Below are positions 8,111 through 16,071 of a stretch of 64,000 nucleotides of DNA, in pieces. The notes beneath the pieces were generated by a model, which was not told where the DNA came from, did no database searches, and was given only the letters and a program-made list of their open reading frames with translations. Both the position numbers and the translations under genes were made by a program. Origin of the DNA: an uncultured Corynebacterium sp. (GTDB lineage Bacteria > Actinomycetota > Actinomycetes > Mycobacteriales > Mycobacteriaceae); assembly GCF_946222985.1 (NCBI RefSeq), contig NZ_CAMIFY010000005.1, forward strand, positions 1 to 64,000, given 5' to 3'. Each line of letters starts with the position of its first letter. Within the stretch, counting starts at the first letter, position 1.

Positions 8111-9295
8111 ATGAGTCTGTTCTCGAAGAAGGCCGTCGACCAGCCCGGCATCACGGGCAACGTCCGCGATGGCTCGCGCAAGGACCGAGCCCTGAACAAG
8201 CTCGCCGAAGGCGACATCCTCGTCATCGACGCGCCCGACATCACCCGACCGCTGGCGCAGCGGATCCTCGACGCCAAGGCGGGGGCCGTCGTCAACGCCG
8301 GCAAGTTCACCACCGGCGCGGTCCCGAACTTCGGTCCGCAGATGCTTCTCGACGCCGGCGTGGTCCTCGTCGAGAACGCCGGGCCCGAAGCCTTCGAGAA
8401 GCTGCGCGACGGCAAGCTCCACCGCCTGCACGAGGGCAAGCTCTACCAGGGCGACCGTCGCGTGGCGGCGGGCGAGGAAGTCACCATGGAGCGCCTGTCG
8501 GCGGACTTCGACGAGGCGCGCACCAGCATGGTCGATCGCCTGGAGGCGTTCTCCGGCAACCTCGTGGAGTTCGCGGCGACGGAATCGCCGCTCTACGTCG
8601 ACGGCCTGGGCATCCCGGACGTGGAAACGCCGATCGAGGGCCGCAAGGTCATCATCGTCAGCGACGGCGTCGATCATCGCCGCACGGTCGGCGACCTGAA
8701 GAACTTCATCGACGAGTTCGCGCCGGTGCTCATCGGCGTCGACGGCGGCGCCGACACGCTGGTGGACATGAACCTGGTGCCGGATCTGATCATCGGCGAT
8801 CCGTCCGGAATCAGCGCCGACACGCTGCGCTCCGGCGCGCGCGTGGTCCTGCCCGCCGACCCGGACGGCCACGCGGTGGGCCTGGAGCACATCCAGGACC
8901 TCGGCATCGGCGCGATGACCTTCCCGGCCCTGTCGGATTCGGCGACGGACCTCGCGCTGGTGCTGGCCGACCATCACGGCGCGTCGATGATCGTCAACGT
9001 CGGGTCCCCGCTGGATCTCGACGACGTCTACGGCACCGCCGATCGTCAGGGCCTGCCCTCGGCGCTGCTCAGCCGCCTCAAGGCCGGCCGCACGCTCGTC
9101 GACGGCCGCGTGGTGGCGGATCTGTACAAGGTCAGTGGCCGCGGCTTCGGCATCGCGTGGGCGATCCTGGCGATCTTCATCGCCCTGGCCGTCATCATCG
9201 CCATCGCCGGCACCGCCGGCGACGGATCGGTCGGCGAGAACCTCGTCGACACGTGGAATTCCATCGCCCTGTGGTTCCAGGGCCTCTTCAACTAG
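8111..9295 (+). CDS. steA: SteA, cytokinesis-associated protein
   Basis: 394-residue protein with a thiamine-pyrophosphokinase-like cytoplasmic domain (GVDGGADTLVDMNLVPDLIIGD) and one C-terminal transmembrane helix (about 348-370, AWAILAIFIALAVIIAIAG). This is the architecture of corynebacterial SteA, which works with SteB at the division septum and links to peptidoglycan hydrolase activation. The steA-steB pair between recN and pyrG is conserved. CACACT 7 nt before ATG 8111 may be a leaderless -10 box, but its first base departs from consensus. Confidence 0.88.
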   Translation: MSLFSKKAVDQPGITGNVRDGSRKDRALNKLAEGDILVIDAPDITRPLAQRILDAKAGAVVNAGKFTTGAVPNFGPQMLLDAGVVLVENAGPEAFEKLRDGKLHRLHEGKLYQGDRRVAAGEEVTMERLSADFDEARTSMVDRLEAFSGNLVEFAATESPLYVDGLGIPDVETPIEGRKVIIVSDGVDHRRTVGDLKNFIDEFAPVLIGVDGGADTLVDMNLVPDLIIGDPSGISADTLRSGARVVLPADPDGHAVGLEHIQDLGIGAMTFPALSDSATDLALVLADHHGASMIVNVGSPLDLDDVYGTADRQGLPSALLSRLKAGRTLVDGRVVADLYKVSGRGFGIAWAILAIFIALAVIIAIAGTAGDGSVGENLVDTWNSIALWFQGLFN

Positions 9296-9313
9296 CACGG
9301 GGGGATGCGAAGC

Positions 9314-10270
9314 ATGGCGCGACGAGGATCCGGACGCTGGAGTGCGGGCATCGCGGGGGCGGCCCTCGGCGTGGCGGCGGGCACGGCGCTGGGCGCCTAC
9401 GTGCTCGCCCCCGAGGGCGGCATCGAGTGGGGCGGGGCGGAGGCCTCCGAGCAGCGTGACGCGGCCGTCGCCGAACGCGACGCGGCGAACACCCGCGCCG
9501 ACGCCGCCAACTCGGTCGTCGAGGATCTGGCGGCGCAGGTCGTCGACGGATCGCTTTCCGACGTTCCGGTCCTGCTCGTGACCACCCCCGACGCCGAGGC
9601 CGAATCGGTCGACGCGATGGAGGGGCTCCTCGGCGACGCCGGTGCGCCCGAGGTGACGCGCATGGCCCTGACCGACAAGTTCCTCTCGGCCGAGGGCGCC
9701 GACGAGCTCAAGGACGTGGTCACGGGAGCGTTGCCGGCGGGCACCGAACTCGACGTCGAGCGCCGCGACCCCGGTTTCCAGGCGGGCCAGGCGTTGTCGC
9801 CGGTGCTGCTGCTGGGCGACACCACCGGGGAAGGCGCGGGCGAGCGCGCCGGCGTCGCCGACCGGGCGCTGCTGCTCGGTTCGCTGCGCGACGCCGGGTT
9901 CATCGAATACGAGGACGGGACCATGCGGCCGTCCGCGGCGATCGTCGTTGTCACCGGATCGGGTCAGGGCGGGGGCGAGGATCCCGCGTTCGGGCCCCGC
10001 GTGCTCGCGGACTTCGCCGAGGCGCTGTCGGCCGACGGCACGGTCGTCGTCGCCGGCGAACCCGAGGCCGCGCGCGACGGTGGCGTGGTCGAGGTTCTGG
10101 ACAACTCCGAGACCGCCGACGTGCCCACCCAGGCCGCCGTCGGCGACCTCGCCGGCCGCGTCGGCGTGGTCCGTGACATCACGGAGCGCAAGGGAGAGCC
10201 GACCGAACAGACTGAACAGGCTGAGCAGGCCGAGCCTCTGCCCGAAGAGCCGCCGGCCCCCGCGGAGTAG
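9314..10270 (+). CDS. steB: SteB / MctB-family membrane protein
   Basis: Partner of SteA; the mycobacterial orthologue Rv1698 (MctB) is tied to copper homeostasis. The 318-residue product has an N-terminal hydrophobic helix (SAGIAGAALGVAAGTALGAY), a short coiled coil (about 50-80) and an extracytoplasmic domain, ending in an acidic tail with TEQTEQ-type repeats. ATG 9314 is preferred because the G-run at 9299-9304 then sits 9 nt upstream; ATG 9305 abuts that run directly. Confidence 0.85.
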   Translation: MARRGSGRWSAGIAGAALGVAAGTALGAYVLAPEGGIEWGGAEASEQRDAAVAERDAANTRADAANSVVEDLAAQVVDGSLSDVPVLLVTTPDAEAESVDAMEGLLGDAGAPEVTRMALTDKFLSAEGADELKDVVTGALPAGTELDVERRDPGFQAGQALSPVLLLGDTTGEGAGERAGVADRALLLGSLRDAGFIEYEDGTMRPSAAIVVVTGSGQGGGEDPAFGPRVLADFAEALSADGTVVVAGEPEAARDGGVVEVLDNSETADVPTQAAVGDLAGRVGVVRDITERKGEPTEQTEQAEQAEPLPEEPPAPAE

Positions 10271-10403
10271 TTCCGCCGCCGCCGTGTTTCGGCGATGTTT
10301 CACGTCGATTTCCCCTCCGTTGAATGTGCCCGAACTCCGGGCCAACGTGGAGAAAACCGTCGTCAAGCATGGTTTCGGGCTTCTGTCCGGGGCGATTGCC
10401 GGT

Positions 10404-10409
10404 TAACCT
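10404..10409 (+). promoter_or_regulatory. Candidate -10 box of pyrG
   Basis: TAACCT fits TANNNT and would give a leader of about 85 nt before ATG 10501. No G-run attenuator of the Gram-positive pyrG type was seen in the leader. Confidence 0.35.
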
Positions 10410-10500
10410 GAAATCCCGTGGTCGCCACGAGACGGCCTGCGGCGCGACGCCCATCGGGGCGCGTGCGCCGCTCGAGCGAGACCCGGGAGTTGATCAGCGG

Positions 10501-12201
10501 ATGGCGAATCAGGACATGACGAATGGGCGCGGCGGCGGGCACGTCACGAAGTACATCATCGTCACGGGAGGGGTGGCGTCGTCGTTGGGCAAGGGCCTCA
10601 CGGCGTCGAGCCTCGGCCGACTGCTGACGTCGCGGGGACTGCGGGTGACGATGCAGAAACTCGACCCGTACCTCAACGTCGACCCGGGCACGATGAACCC
10701 CTTCCAGCACGGCGAGGTCTTCGTCACCGAGGACGGCGCGGAAACGGACCTGGACCTCGGCCACTACGAGCGGTTCCTCGACCGCGACCTCGACGGCGGC
10801 GCCAACGTGACCACCGGCAAGGTGTACTCCTCGGTGATCGCCAAGGAACGCCGCGGCGAATTCCTGGGGGAGACCGTGCAGGTCATCCCGCACATCACCG
10901 ACGAAATCAAGTCGCGCATCACCGGCATGGACCGACCGGACGCCGACGGTCTGCGCCCCGACGTGGTCATCACCGAGATCGGCGGCACCGTCGGCGACAT
11001 CGAATCGCAGCCGTTCCTCGAGGCGGCGCGGCAGGTGCGTCACGACGTCGGCCGCGAGAACATCCATTACCTCCACGTCTCGCTCGTGCCGTACCTGCGG
11101 CCGTCGGGGGAGCTCAAGACGAAGCCGACCCAGCATTCCGTCGCGGAGCTGCGCTCCATCGGCCTGGTGCCGGATTCGGTGGTGCTGCGCTGCGACCGCG
11201 AGGTCCCCGAGGCCCTCAAGCACAAGATCGCCCTGATGTGCGACGTCGACGAGGAAGGCGTCGTGTCCTGCCCCGACGCGTCGAGCATCTACGACATCCC
11301 GAAGGTGCTCCACGACGAGCACCTGGACACGTTCATCGTCCGCCGCCTCGGCCTGCCGTTCCGCGACCTGGACTGGGACCTGTGGGGCGGACTGCTCGAC
11401 CGCGTCCACTCGCCGTCCGACGAGGTCACCGTGGCGTTGGTCGGCAAGTACGTCGACCTGCCCGACGCCTATCTGTCGGTGGCCGAGGCGATTCGCGCCG
11501 GCGGGTTCGCCCACGGTGTCCGCGTCAACATCCGGTGGGTGGGTTCGGACCTGTGCGAGACCGCGGAGGGCGCGGCGGAGCAGTTGCGCGGTGCCGACGC
11601 GGTCGTGGTGCCCGGCGGCTTCGGCATCCGCGGCATCGAGGGCAAGATCGGCGCCATCGCCCATTGCCGCGACAACGGCGTGCCGTTCCTGGGCCTGTGC
11701 CTGGGCATGCAGTGCGCCGTCATCGAGGCCGCGCGGCGGGCCGGAGTCGCCGACGCGTCGTCGACGGAGTTCGACGAGGACACGACGTCGCCGGTCATCG
11801 CGACGATGGCCGAGCAGCTCGCGGCCGTGTCCGGCGAGGCCGACCTGGGTGGTTCGATGCGCCTGGGCGCCTATCCCGCCCGGCTCGGCGACGGCACCGT
11901 CACCGCCGAGGTCTACGGCACCACCGACGTCTCCGAGCGTCACCGCCACCGCTACGAGGTCAACAACGACTACCGCGACGCCCTCGACCGCGCGGGCATG
12001 GTCATCTCGGGCACGTCCCCGGACGCGACGCTGGTCGAATTCGTGGAGTACCCGCGCGACGTCCACCCGTTCTTCGTGGCCACGCAGGCCCATCCGGAGT
12101 ACAAGTCGCGTCCGACGTCGCCGCATCCGTTGTTCGCCGGCCTGGTCGGCGCGGCCCTGGAATCCCGGTCGAACCTCGCGCCGCGACCGGACAAAGGGTA
12201 G
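10501..12201 (+). CDS. pyrG: CTP synthase
   Basis: Makes CTP from UTP, ATP and glutamine in the cytoplasm. The 566-residue product has the amidoligase domain (YIIVTGGVASSLGKG near the N-terminus) and a class I glutamine amidotransferase domain with the triad C400 (GLCLGMQ), H531 and E533 (AHPEY). ATG 10501 follows GGGAG at 10485-10489; the conserved family start is a few residues downstream, so a later start cannot be excluded. The NUDIX and xerD genes follow closely. Confidence 0.95.
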   Translation: MANQDMTNGRGGGHVTKYIIVTGGVASSLGKGLTASSLGRLLTSRGLRVTMQKLDPYLNVDPGTMNPFQHGEVFVTEDGAETDLDLGHYERFLDRDLDGGANVTTGKVYSSVIAKERRGEFLGETVQVIPHITDEIKSRITGMDRPDADGLRPDVVITEIGGTVGDIESQPFLEAARQVRHDVGRENIHYLHVSLVPYLRPSGELKTKPTQHSVAELRSIGLVPDSVVLRCDREVPEALKHKIALMCDVDEEGVVSCPDASSIYDIPKVLHDEHLDTFIVRRLGLPFRDLDWDLWGGLLDRVHSPSDEVTVALVGKYVDLPDAYLSVAEAIRAGGFAHGVRVNIRWVGSDLCETAEGAAEQLRGADAVVVPGGFGIRGIEGKIGAIAHCRDNGVPFLGLCLGMQCAVIEAARRAGVADASSTEFDEDTTSPVIATMAEQLAAVSGEADLGGSMRLGAYPARLGDGTVTAEVYGTTDVSERHRHRYEVNNDYRDALDRAGMVISGTSPDATLVEFVEYPRDVHPFFVATQAHPEYKSRPTSPHPLFAGLVGAALESRSNLAPRPDKG

Positions 12202-12205
12202 GCAC

Positions 12206-12925
12206 GTGGTCATGACACCCACTCCCGAAGCCGGCACCCATTCCTTCGACGTCGTCGATTCCGAGGTCCTCGTCGAGGCCCCGATCATCGCTTTGCGACG
12301 AGATCACGTCCGGATGCCCGGCGGGCGCATCGCCGCCCGCGAGATCGTGGAGCACTTCGGCGCCGTGGCGATCGTGGCCCTCGACGACGACGGGCGCATC
12401 TGCCTGCTCGACCAGTGGCGCCAGACGGCGAAGGACCGGCTGGTGGAACTGCCGGCGGGAATCCTCGACGTCGCCGGCGAGGACCCGTTGGACGCCGCCC
12501 GCCGCGAGCTGGCCGAAGAAGCCGGCGTCGCCGCGCAGCGGTGGTCGCTGCTGACCGACATCTACACCTCGCCCGGATTCGCCGAGGAGACCGTGCGGAT
12601 CTACCTCGCCGAAGGACTCGCCGACGCCGACCGCCCCGAGGCGGAGGACGAGGAGGCGGACATGACCATGCGATGGGTGGCGCTCGACGAGGCCGCCGAC
12701 ATGGTGCTGCGCGGGGAAGTCGCCAACGCCATCGCGGTGGCGGGCATTCTCGCGGCGTCGGCGACCGTGATGTCGGGGCGGGAGCGTCGTGAAGCGAACG
12801 AACCCTTCGACATCCGCCCGACGAACCTCGCCGACCGCCGCGCCGCGGCGTGGGGCGCTGACGCGGACCTGAAGCGGGTGCCGCGGGACGAACGAAGTGC
12901 GGGGGGATCGGGCAGTGGCGATTGA
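12206..12925 (+). CDS. NUDIX hydrolase (ADP-ribose pyrophosphatase type)
   Basis: 239-residue product with a clear NUDIX box, GILDVAGEDPLDAARRELAE then EAGV, matching GX5EX7REUXEEXGU. Conserved residues upstream (LLDQWRQTAKDRLVELPAG) are typical of ADP-ribose pyrophosphatases, which hydrolyse ADP-ribose to AMP and ribose 5-phosphate. GTG 12206 sits 7 nt after AAAGGG; ATG 12212 is the alternative start. The 3' end overlaps the xerD start region, and the pyrG-NUDIX-xerD order is conserved in corynebacteria. Confidence 0.88.
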   Translation: MVMTPTPEAGTHSFDVVDSEVLVEAPIIALRRDHVRMPGGRIAAREIVEHFGAVAIVALDDDGRICLLDQWRQTAKDRLVELPAGILDVAGEDPLDAARRELAEEAGVAAQRWSLLTDIYTSPGFAEETVRIYLAEGLADADRPEAEDEEADMTMRWVALDEAADMVLRGEVANAIAVAGILAASATVMSGRERREANEPFDIRPTNLADRRAAAWGADADLKRVPRDERSAGGSGSGD

Positions 12926-13862
12926 GACTGATGCGGCGCCGGCCCGGCGCCTGGCCGAGGCGTTCTTCGACCACCTGGCCGTCGAGCGCGGCGCGTCGGC
13001 GAACACCCTCGGCGCGTATCGGCGCGATCTGGCGAAGTACCTGGACTACCTCGACGGTCTCGGGCGCCCCGACCTGCGCGCGGTGACCGAGGCCGACGTC
13101 GGCGCGTTCGTGGCGCACCTTTCGCGCGGCGACGCCGACGCGGGCCATCCGCCGATGGCGGCGTCGTCGGTGTCGAGGGCCCTGTCGGCGGTGCGCGGCC
13201 TGCACAAGTTCGCCGTCGGGGAGGGCGACGTCGACGTCGACGTCGCGGCGGCCGTCGCCCCTCCGAAGCGCGGATCGGCGCTGCCCAAGGCGCTGCGCGT
13301 CGAGGAGGTCACCGACCTCATCGAGTCGATCCCCGTCGGAGAGGCCGCCGAGATCGCCGACGTCCGGGACCGGGCGCTGGTCGAACTGTTGTACTCGACG
13401 GGCGCGCGCGTCTCGGAGGTCACCGGCCTCGACATCGACGATCTCGACCGCGAGGAGCGGTTGGTCCTCCTGCGCGGCAAGGGCGGCAAGGAGCGCCTGG
13501 TGCCCGTCGGAGGGCCTGCGATCGAGGCCGTCGACGCGTGGCTGGTCCGCGGTCGCCCCGCCTGGGCGCGGGCGAACTCCGGGCCGGCGTTGCTGATCAA
13601 CTCGCTGGGGAGGCGGATGTCGCGGCAGTCGGCGGCGAACATCCTCGCTGCGGTGGCCGATCGGGCGGGCCTGGCCGGTCGGGTGTCGCCGCACACGTTG
13701 CGGCACAGTTTCGCGACGCATCTGCTCGAGGGCGGCGTCGACGTCCGCAGCGTCCAGGAGCTGCTGGGTCACGCGTCGGTGACCACGACGCAGATCTACA
13801 CGATGGTCACCGCGGATAATCTGCGGAGGGTTTGGGCGGGTGCTCACCCGCGTGCGCGGTGA
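12915..13862 (+). CDS. xerD: Tyrosine recombinase XerD
   Basis: Resolves chromosome dimers at dif together with XerC, activated by FtsK. The 315-residue product has the core-binding domain (SANTLGAYRRDLAKYLDYL) and a catalytic domain with R165 (ARVSE), H260-x-x-R263 (HTLRHSF), H286 (LGHAS) and nucleophile Y295 (QIYTM). GTG 12915 is chosen because a GGGGGG run ends 8 nt upstream; it overlaps the NUDIX stop. Its chromosomal place before parA supports XerD rather than a phage integrase. Confidence 0.93.
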   Translation: MAIETDAAPARRLAEAFFDHLAVERGASANTLGAYRRDLAKYLDYLDGLGRPDLRAVTEADVGAFVAHLSRGDADAGHPPMAASSVSRALSAVRGLHKFAVGEGDVDVDVAAAVAPPKRGSALPKALRVEEVTDLIESIPVGEAAEIADVRDRALVELLYSTGARVSEVTGLDIDDLDREERLVLLRGKGGKERLVPVGGPAIEAVDAWLVRGRPAWARANSGPALLINSLGRRMSRQSAANILAAVADRAGLAGRVSPHTLRHSFATHLLEGGVDVRSVQELLGHASVTTTQIYTMVTADNLRRVWAGAHPRAR

Positions 13863-13967
13863 CCGCCGGTACAGTGGATGCGAAAGGGAGCCGACGCTCC
13901 CGGAGGTCCTGCGTGATCCGCGTTGATTCGCGGATATCCACGCAAAGTCAAGAAAGAGGGGTTGACG

Positions 13968-14840
13968 GTGGCTGAGTCGGGCTTGTTCGACGCCGAGGGC
14001 ATGCAGGTGGGGCTCACCGGCCGTCCCCTGCGCGAGCTGCCCGAACCGCGACCCCTGGAGTCCCACGGGCCCGCGACGATCCTGGCGATGTGCAACCAGA
14101 AGGGCGGCGTCGGCAAGACCACGTCGACCATCAACATGGGTGCGGCGCTGGCGGAGTTCGGCCGCAAGGTGCTGCTCGTCGACCTCGACCCGCAGGGCGC
14201 GTTGTCGGCGGGCCTCGGCATCCCGCACGAGGATCTCGATCTGACGGTCTACAACCTCATCATCGATTCCGACACCGACGTCCGCGACGCGATCCACCAC
14301 ACCACGGTGCCGGGTCTGGACCTGGTGCCGGCCAACATCGATCTGTCGGCGGCGGAGATCCAGTTGGTCAACGAGGTCGGCCGCGAGCAGGCGCTCGGCC
14401 GCGCCCTGCGCCCGGTGCGCCGCGACTACGACTTCATCATCGTCGACTGCCAGCCGTCGTTGGGCCTGCTCACCGTCAACGCGCTGACCATCGCGCAGGG
14501 TGTGATCATCCCGATGGAGTGCGAGTACTTCTCGCTGCGCGGCCTGGCGCTGCTGACCGACACGGTGGGCAAGGTCCGCGATCGCCTCAACTTCGACCTC
14601 GAGGTCATGGGCATCCTGGTGACCATGTTCGACCGCCGCACCCTGCATGCCCGCGAGGTGATGGAGCGGCTGATCGAAGTCTTCGGCGACACCGTCTTCG
14701 ACACGGTCATCACCCGCACCGTGCGTTTCCCGGAGACGTCCGTGGCCGGCGAGCCGATCACGCGTTGGGCCCCGAAGTCCCCGGGCGCCGACCAGTACCG
14801 CAACTTGGCGCGCGAGGTCATCGAGCGCGCGGCGGACTAG
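13968..14840 (+). CDS. parA: ParA-family segregation ATPase
   Basis: 290-residue deviant Walker ATPase with KGGVGKT at residues 45-51, DLDPQ and VDCQPSLG. It is located directly upstream of scpA, as in C. glutamicum and M. tuberculosis (Rv1708), where this second ParA is separate from the parAB near the origin. GTG 13968 lies 8 nt after AAAGAGG; TTG 13962 is an alternative. A TACAGT box at 13870-13875 could be its promoter. A role in chromosome organisation with ScpAB is inferred from context. Confidence 0.9.
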   Translation: MAESGLFDAEGMQVGLTGRPLRELPEPRPLESHGPATILAMCNQKGGVGKTTSTINMGAALAEFGRKVLLVDLDPQGALSAGLGIPHEDLDLTVYNLIIDSDTDVRDAIHHTTVPGLDLVPANIDLSAAEIQLVNEVGREQALGRALRPVRRDYDFIIVDCQPSLGLLTVNALTIAQGVIIPMECEYFSLRGLALLTDTVGKVRDRLNFDLEVMGILVTMFDRRTLHAREVMERLIEVFGDTVFDTVITRTVRFPETSVAGEPITRWAPKSPGADQYRNLAREVIERAAD

Positions 14841-14850
14841 GGCGTTTCCC

Positions 14851-15735
14851 TTGCTTGACGACGACGCCGTCGCCGACGGCCCGCCGCGGCCCGAGACTGC
14901 GCCGTCTGGGTTGTCCGAGCCGTCAGAGCCGTCCGAGCCCGTGCAGGAGGAGATCACCGGTTTCCGGGTGGCACTGGCGAACTTCACCGGCCCGTTCGAC
15001 CTGCTGCTGCAACTGATCGGCAGCAAGAAGATGGACGTCACCGAGGTGGCCCTGGCCGCCGTGACCGACGAGTTCATCGCCTACACCCGCGGCCTCGACG
15101 CCGTCGTCGACCTCGACGAGATCACGGAGTTCCTCGTCGTCGCCGCCACGTTGCTGGACCTGAAGACCGCCCGTTTGCTTCCCCGCGGCGACGTCGACGA
15201 CGAAGAGGACCTGGCCCTTCTCGAGGCCCGTGACCTCCTCTTCGCGCGTCTCCTGCAGTACCGCGCGTACAGCAGCGTCGCGGAGCTGTTCGCCGATTGG
15301 CAGCGCACGGCGCCGCGTCGCCACCCGCGCGCCACCGGGCCCGACCCGGGTTTCGAGGACCTGCTTCCGCCCGTCGAGCTCGGAATGGATGCACGGCAAT
15401 TCGCGGAGTTCGCGGCCGTCGTCATGCGTCCGAAGCCGCCCGAGGAAGTCGGCATCGGGCACATTCACCAGGTCGCCGTGTCCGTTCCGGAGCAGGCGGG
15501 GCGCATCCTCGACGCGCTGCGCCTGGCCGGCGAGGGCACATGGCTGTCGTTCACGCAGTTGACGTCGGAGTGCCGCGTGTCCATGGAGGTCGTCGGTCGC
15601 TTCCTGGCGCTGCTGGAGCTCTACCGCGCCAAGGCCATCGAGACTGAGCAGGAGGAGGCGCTCGAGGAGCTCACCGTCTCCTGGACCGGCCTCGACGTCG
15701 ACCCCACCGTCGTCGCCGCGTCGAACTGGGAGTAG
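14851..15735 (+). CDS. scpA: Segregation and condensation protein A
   Basis: Kleisin subunit of the SMC-ScpAB condensin. The 294-residue product starts with an acidic Ser-Glu-Pro tract, then the N-terminal kleisin region (FTGPFDLLLQLIGSKKMDVTEV) and a C-terminal winged helix (about 215-275). TTG 14851 is 10 nt after parA; GTG 14941, just before the conserved domain, is an equally possible start because neither has a strong ribosome site. Its usual partner scpB lies 3.6 kb further on, separated by two genes. Confidence 0.9.
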   Translation: MLDDDAVADGPPRPETAPSGLSEPSEPSEPVQEEITGFRVALANFTGPFDLLLQLIGSKKMDVTEVALAAVTDEFIAYTRGLDAVVDLDEITEFLVVAATLLDLKTARLLPRGDVDDEEDLALLEARDLLFARLLQYRAYSSVAELFADWQRTAPRRHPRATGPDPGFEDLLPPVELGMDARQFAEFAAVVMRPKPPEEVGIGHIHQVAVSVPEQAGRILDALRLAGEGTWLSFTQLTSECRVSMEVVGRFLALLELYRAKAIETEQEEALEELTVSWTGLDVDPTVVAASNWE

Positions 15736-16071
15736 CGGGAGCGGCCGCCGTCCCCGGGTGCCATGTCGAGTGCCGCACCTGGGTTCTCGCCGGGCGCTGC
15801 ACGTGGTGGGCCGTCGTGCGATATGCCGGAGGCGGATCCCGGGGTTCAGTCGAACGCGTTTCCGCACATTGCGCCCCAGGTAAGGAATGTGACTCCATGT
15901 ATGCCTTCGTGTGGCGACGTTATTCGAACACGTGTATGATGATTGGTGACGGCGTTGGAGGGGACGTTGCCGTCATGCCACCGCCCGCAGTCATCCTTCG
16001 CGTGGGATTCGGGGTGGAGGGGGAGTCTCACGCGATATCGCTTTCGTTCGCGCCAACAGTGGGGCCGAATC
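15736..16071. other. Intergenic region between scpA and the HNH gene
   Basis: This 336-nt gap holds no convincing gene. It contains an imperfect inverted repeat near 15755-15785 (GGGTGCC...GCCGCACC) and, at 15924-15940, a LexA-like box fused to a good -10 hexamer. Its AT content is locally higher than in the flanking genes. Confidence 0.6.
15924..15940 (+). promoter_or_regulatory. LexA-like box overlapping a -10 element
   Basis: TCGAACACGTGTATGA (15924-15939) matches the actinobacterial SOS-box pattern TCGAAMANNTGTTCGA at all but two fixed positions. TATGAT (15935-15940), a near-ideal -10 box, overlaps it, so LexA bound here would block RNA polymerase. The expected transcript carries a leader of about 125 nt to ATG 16072. 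Confidence 0.5.

Noticed and set aside
6191..10366. A very long open frame on the minus strand
   Set aside because: It is antisense to nadK, recN, steA and steB, all with clear motifs. Its composition (His, Arg, Gly rich) is typical of a GC-rich shadow frame.
10271..10500. Pyrimidine attenuator in the pyrG leader
   Set aside because: The Gram-positive pyrG attenuation needs a 5' GGGC transcript and a terminator with T-run. Neither is visible here.
12915..13862. Phage integrase
   Set aside because: The recombinase has XerD-like length, lies in the conserved pyrG-NUDIX-xerD-parA order and has no attachment repeat next to it.
13863..13967. parS-like site ahead of parA
   Set aside because: The 16-bp parS sequence is absent. 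Only a short inverted repeat (ATCCGCG/CGCGGAT, 13916-13935) and a GGGAGC/GCTCCC hairpin are present, which are not specific.
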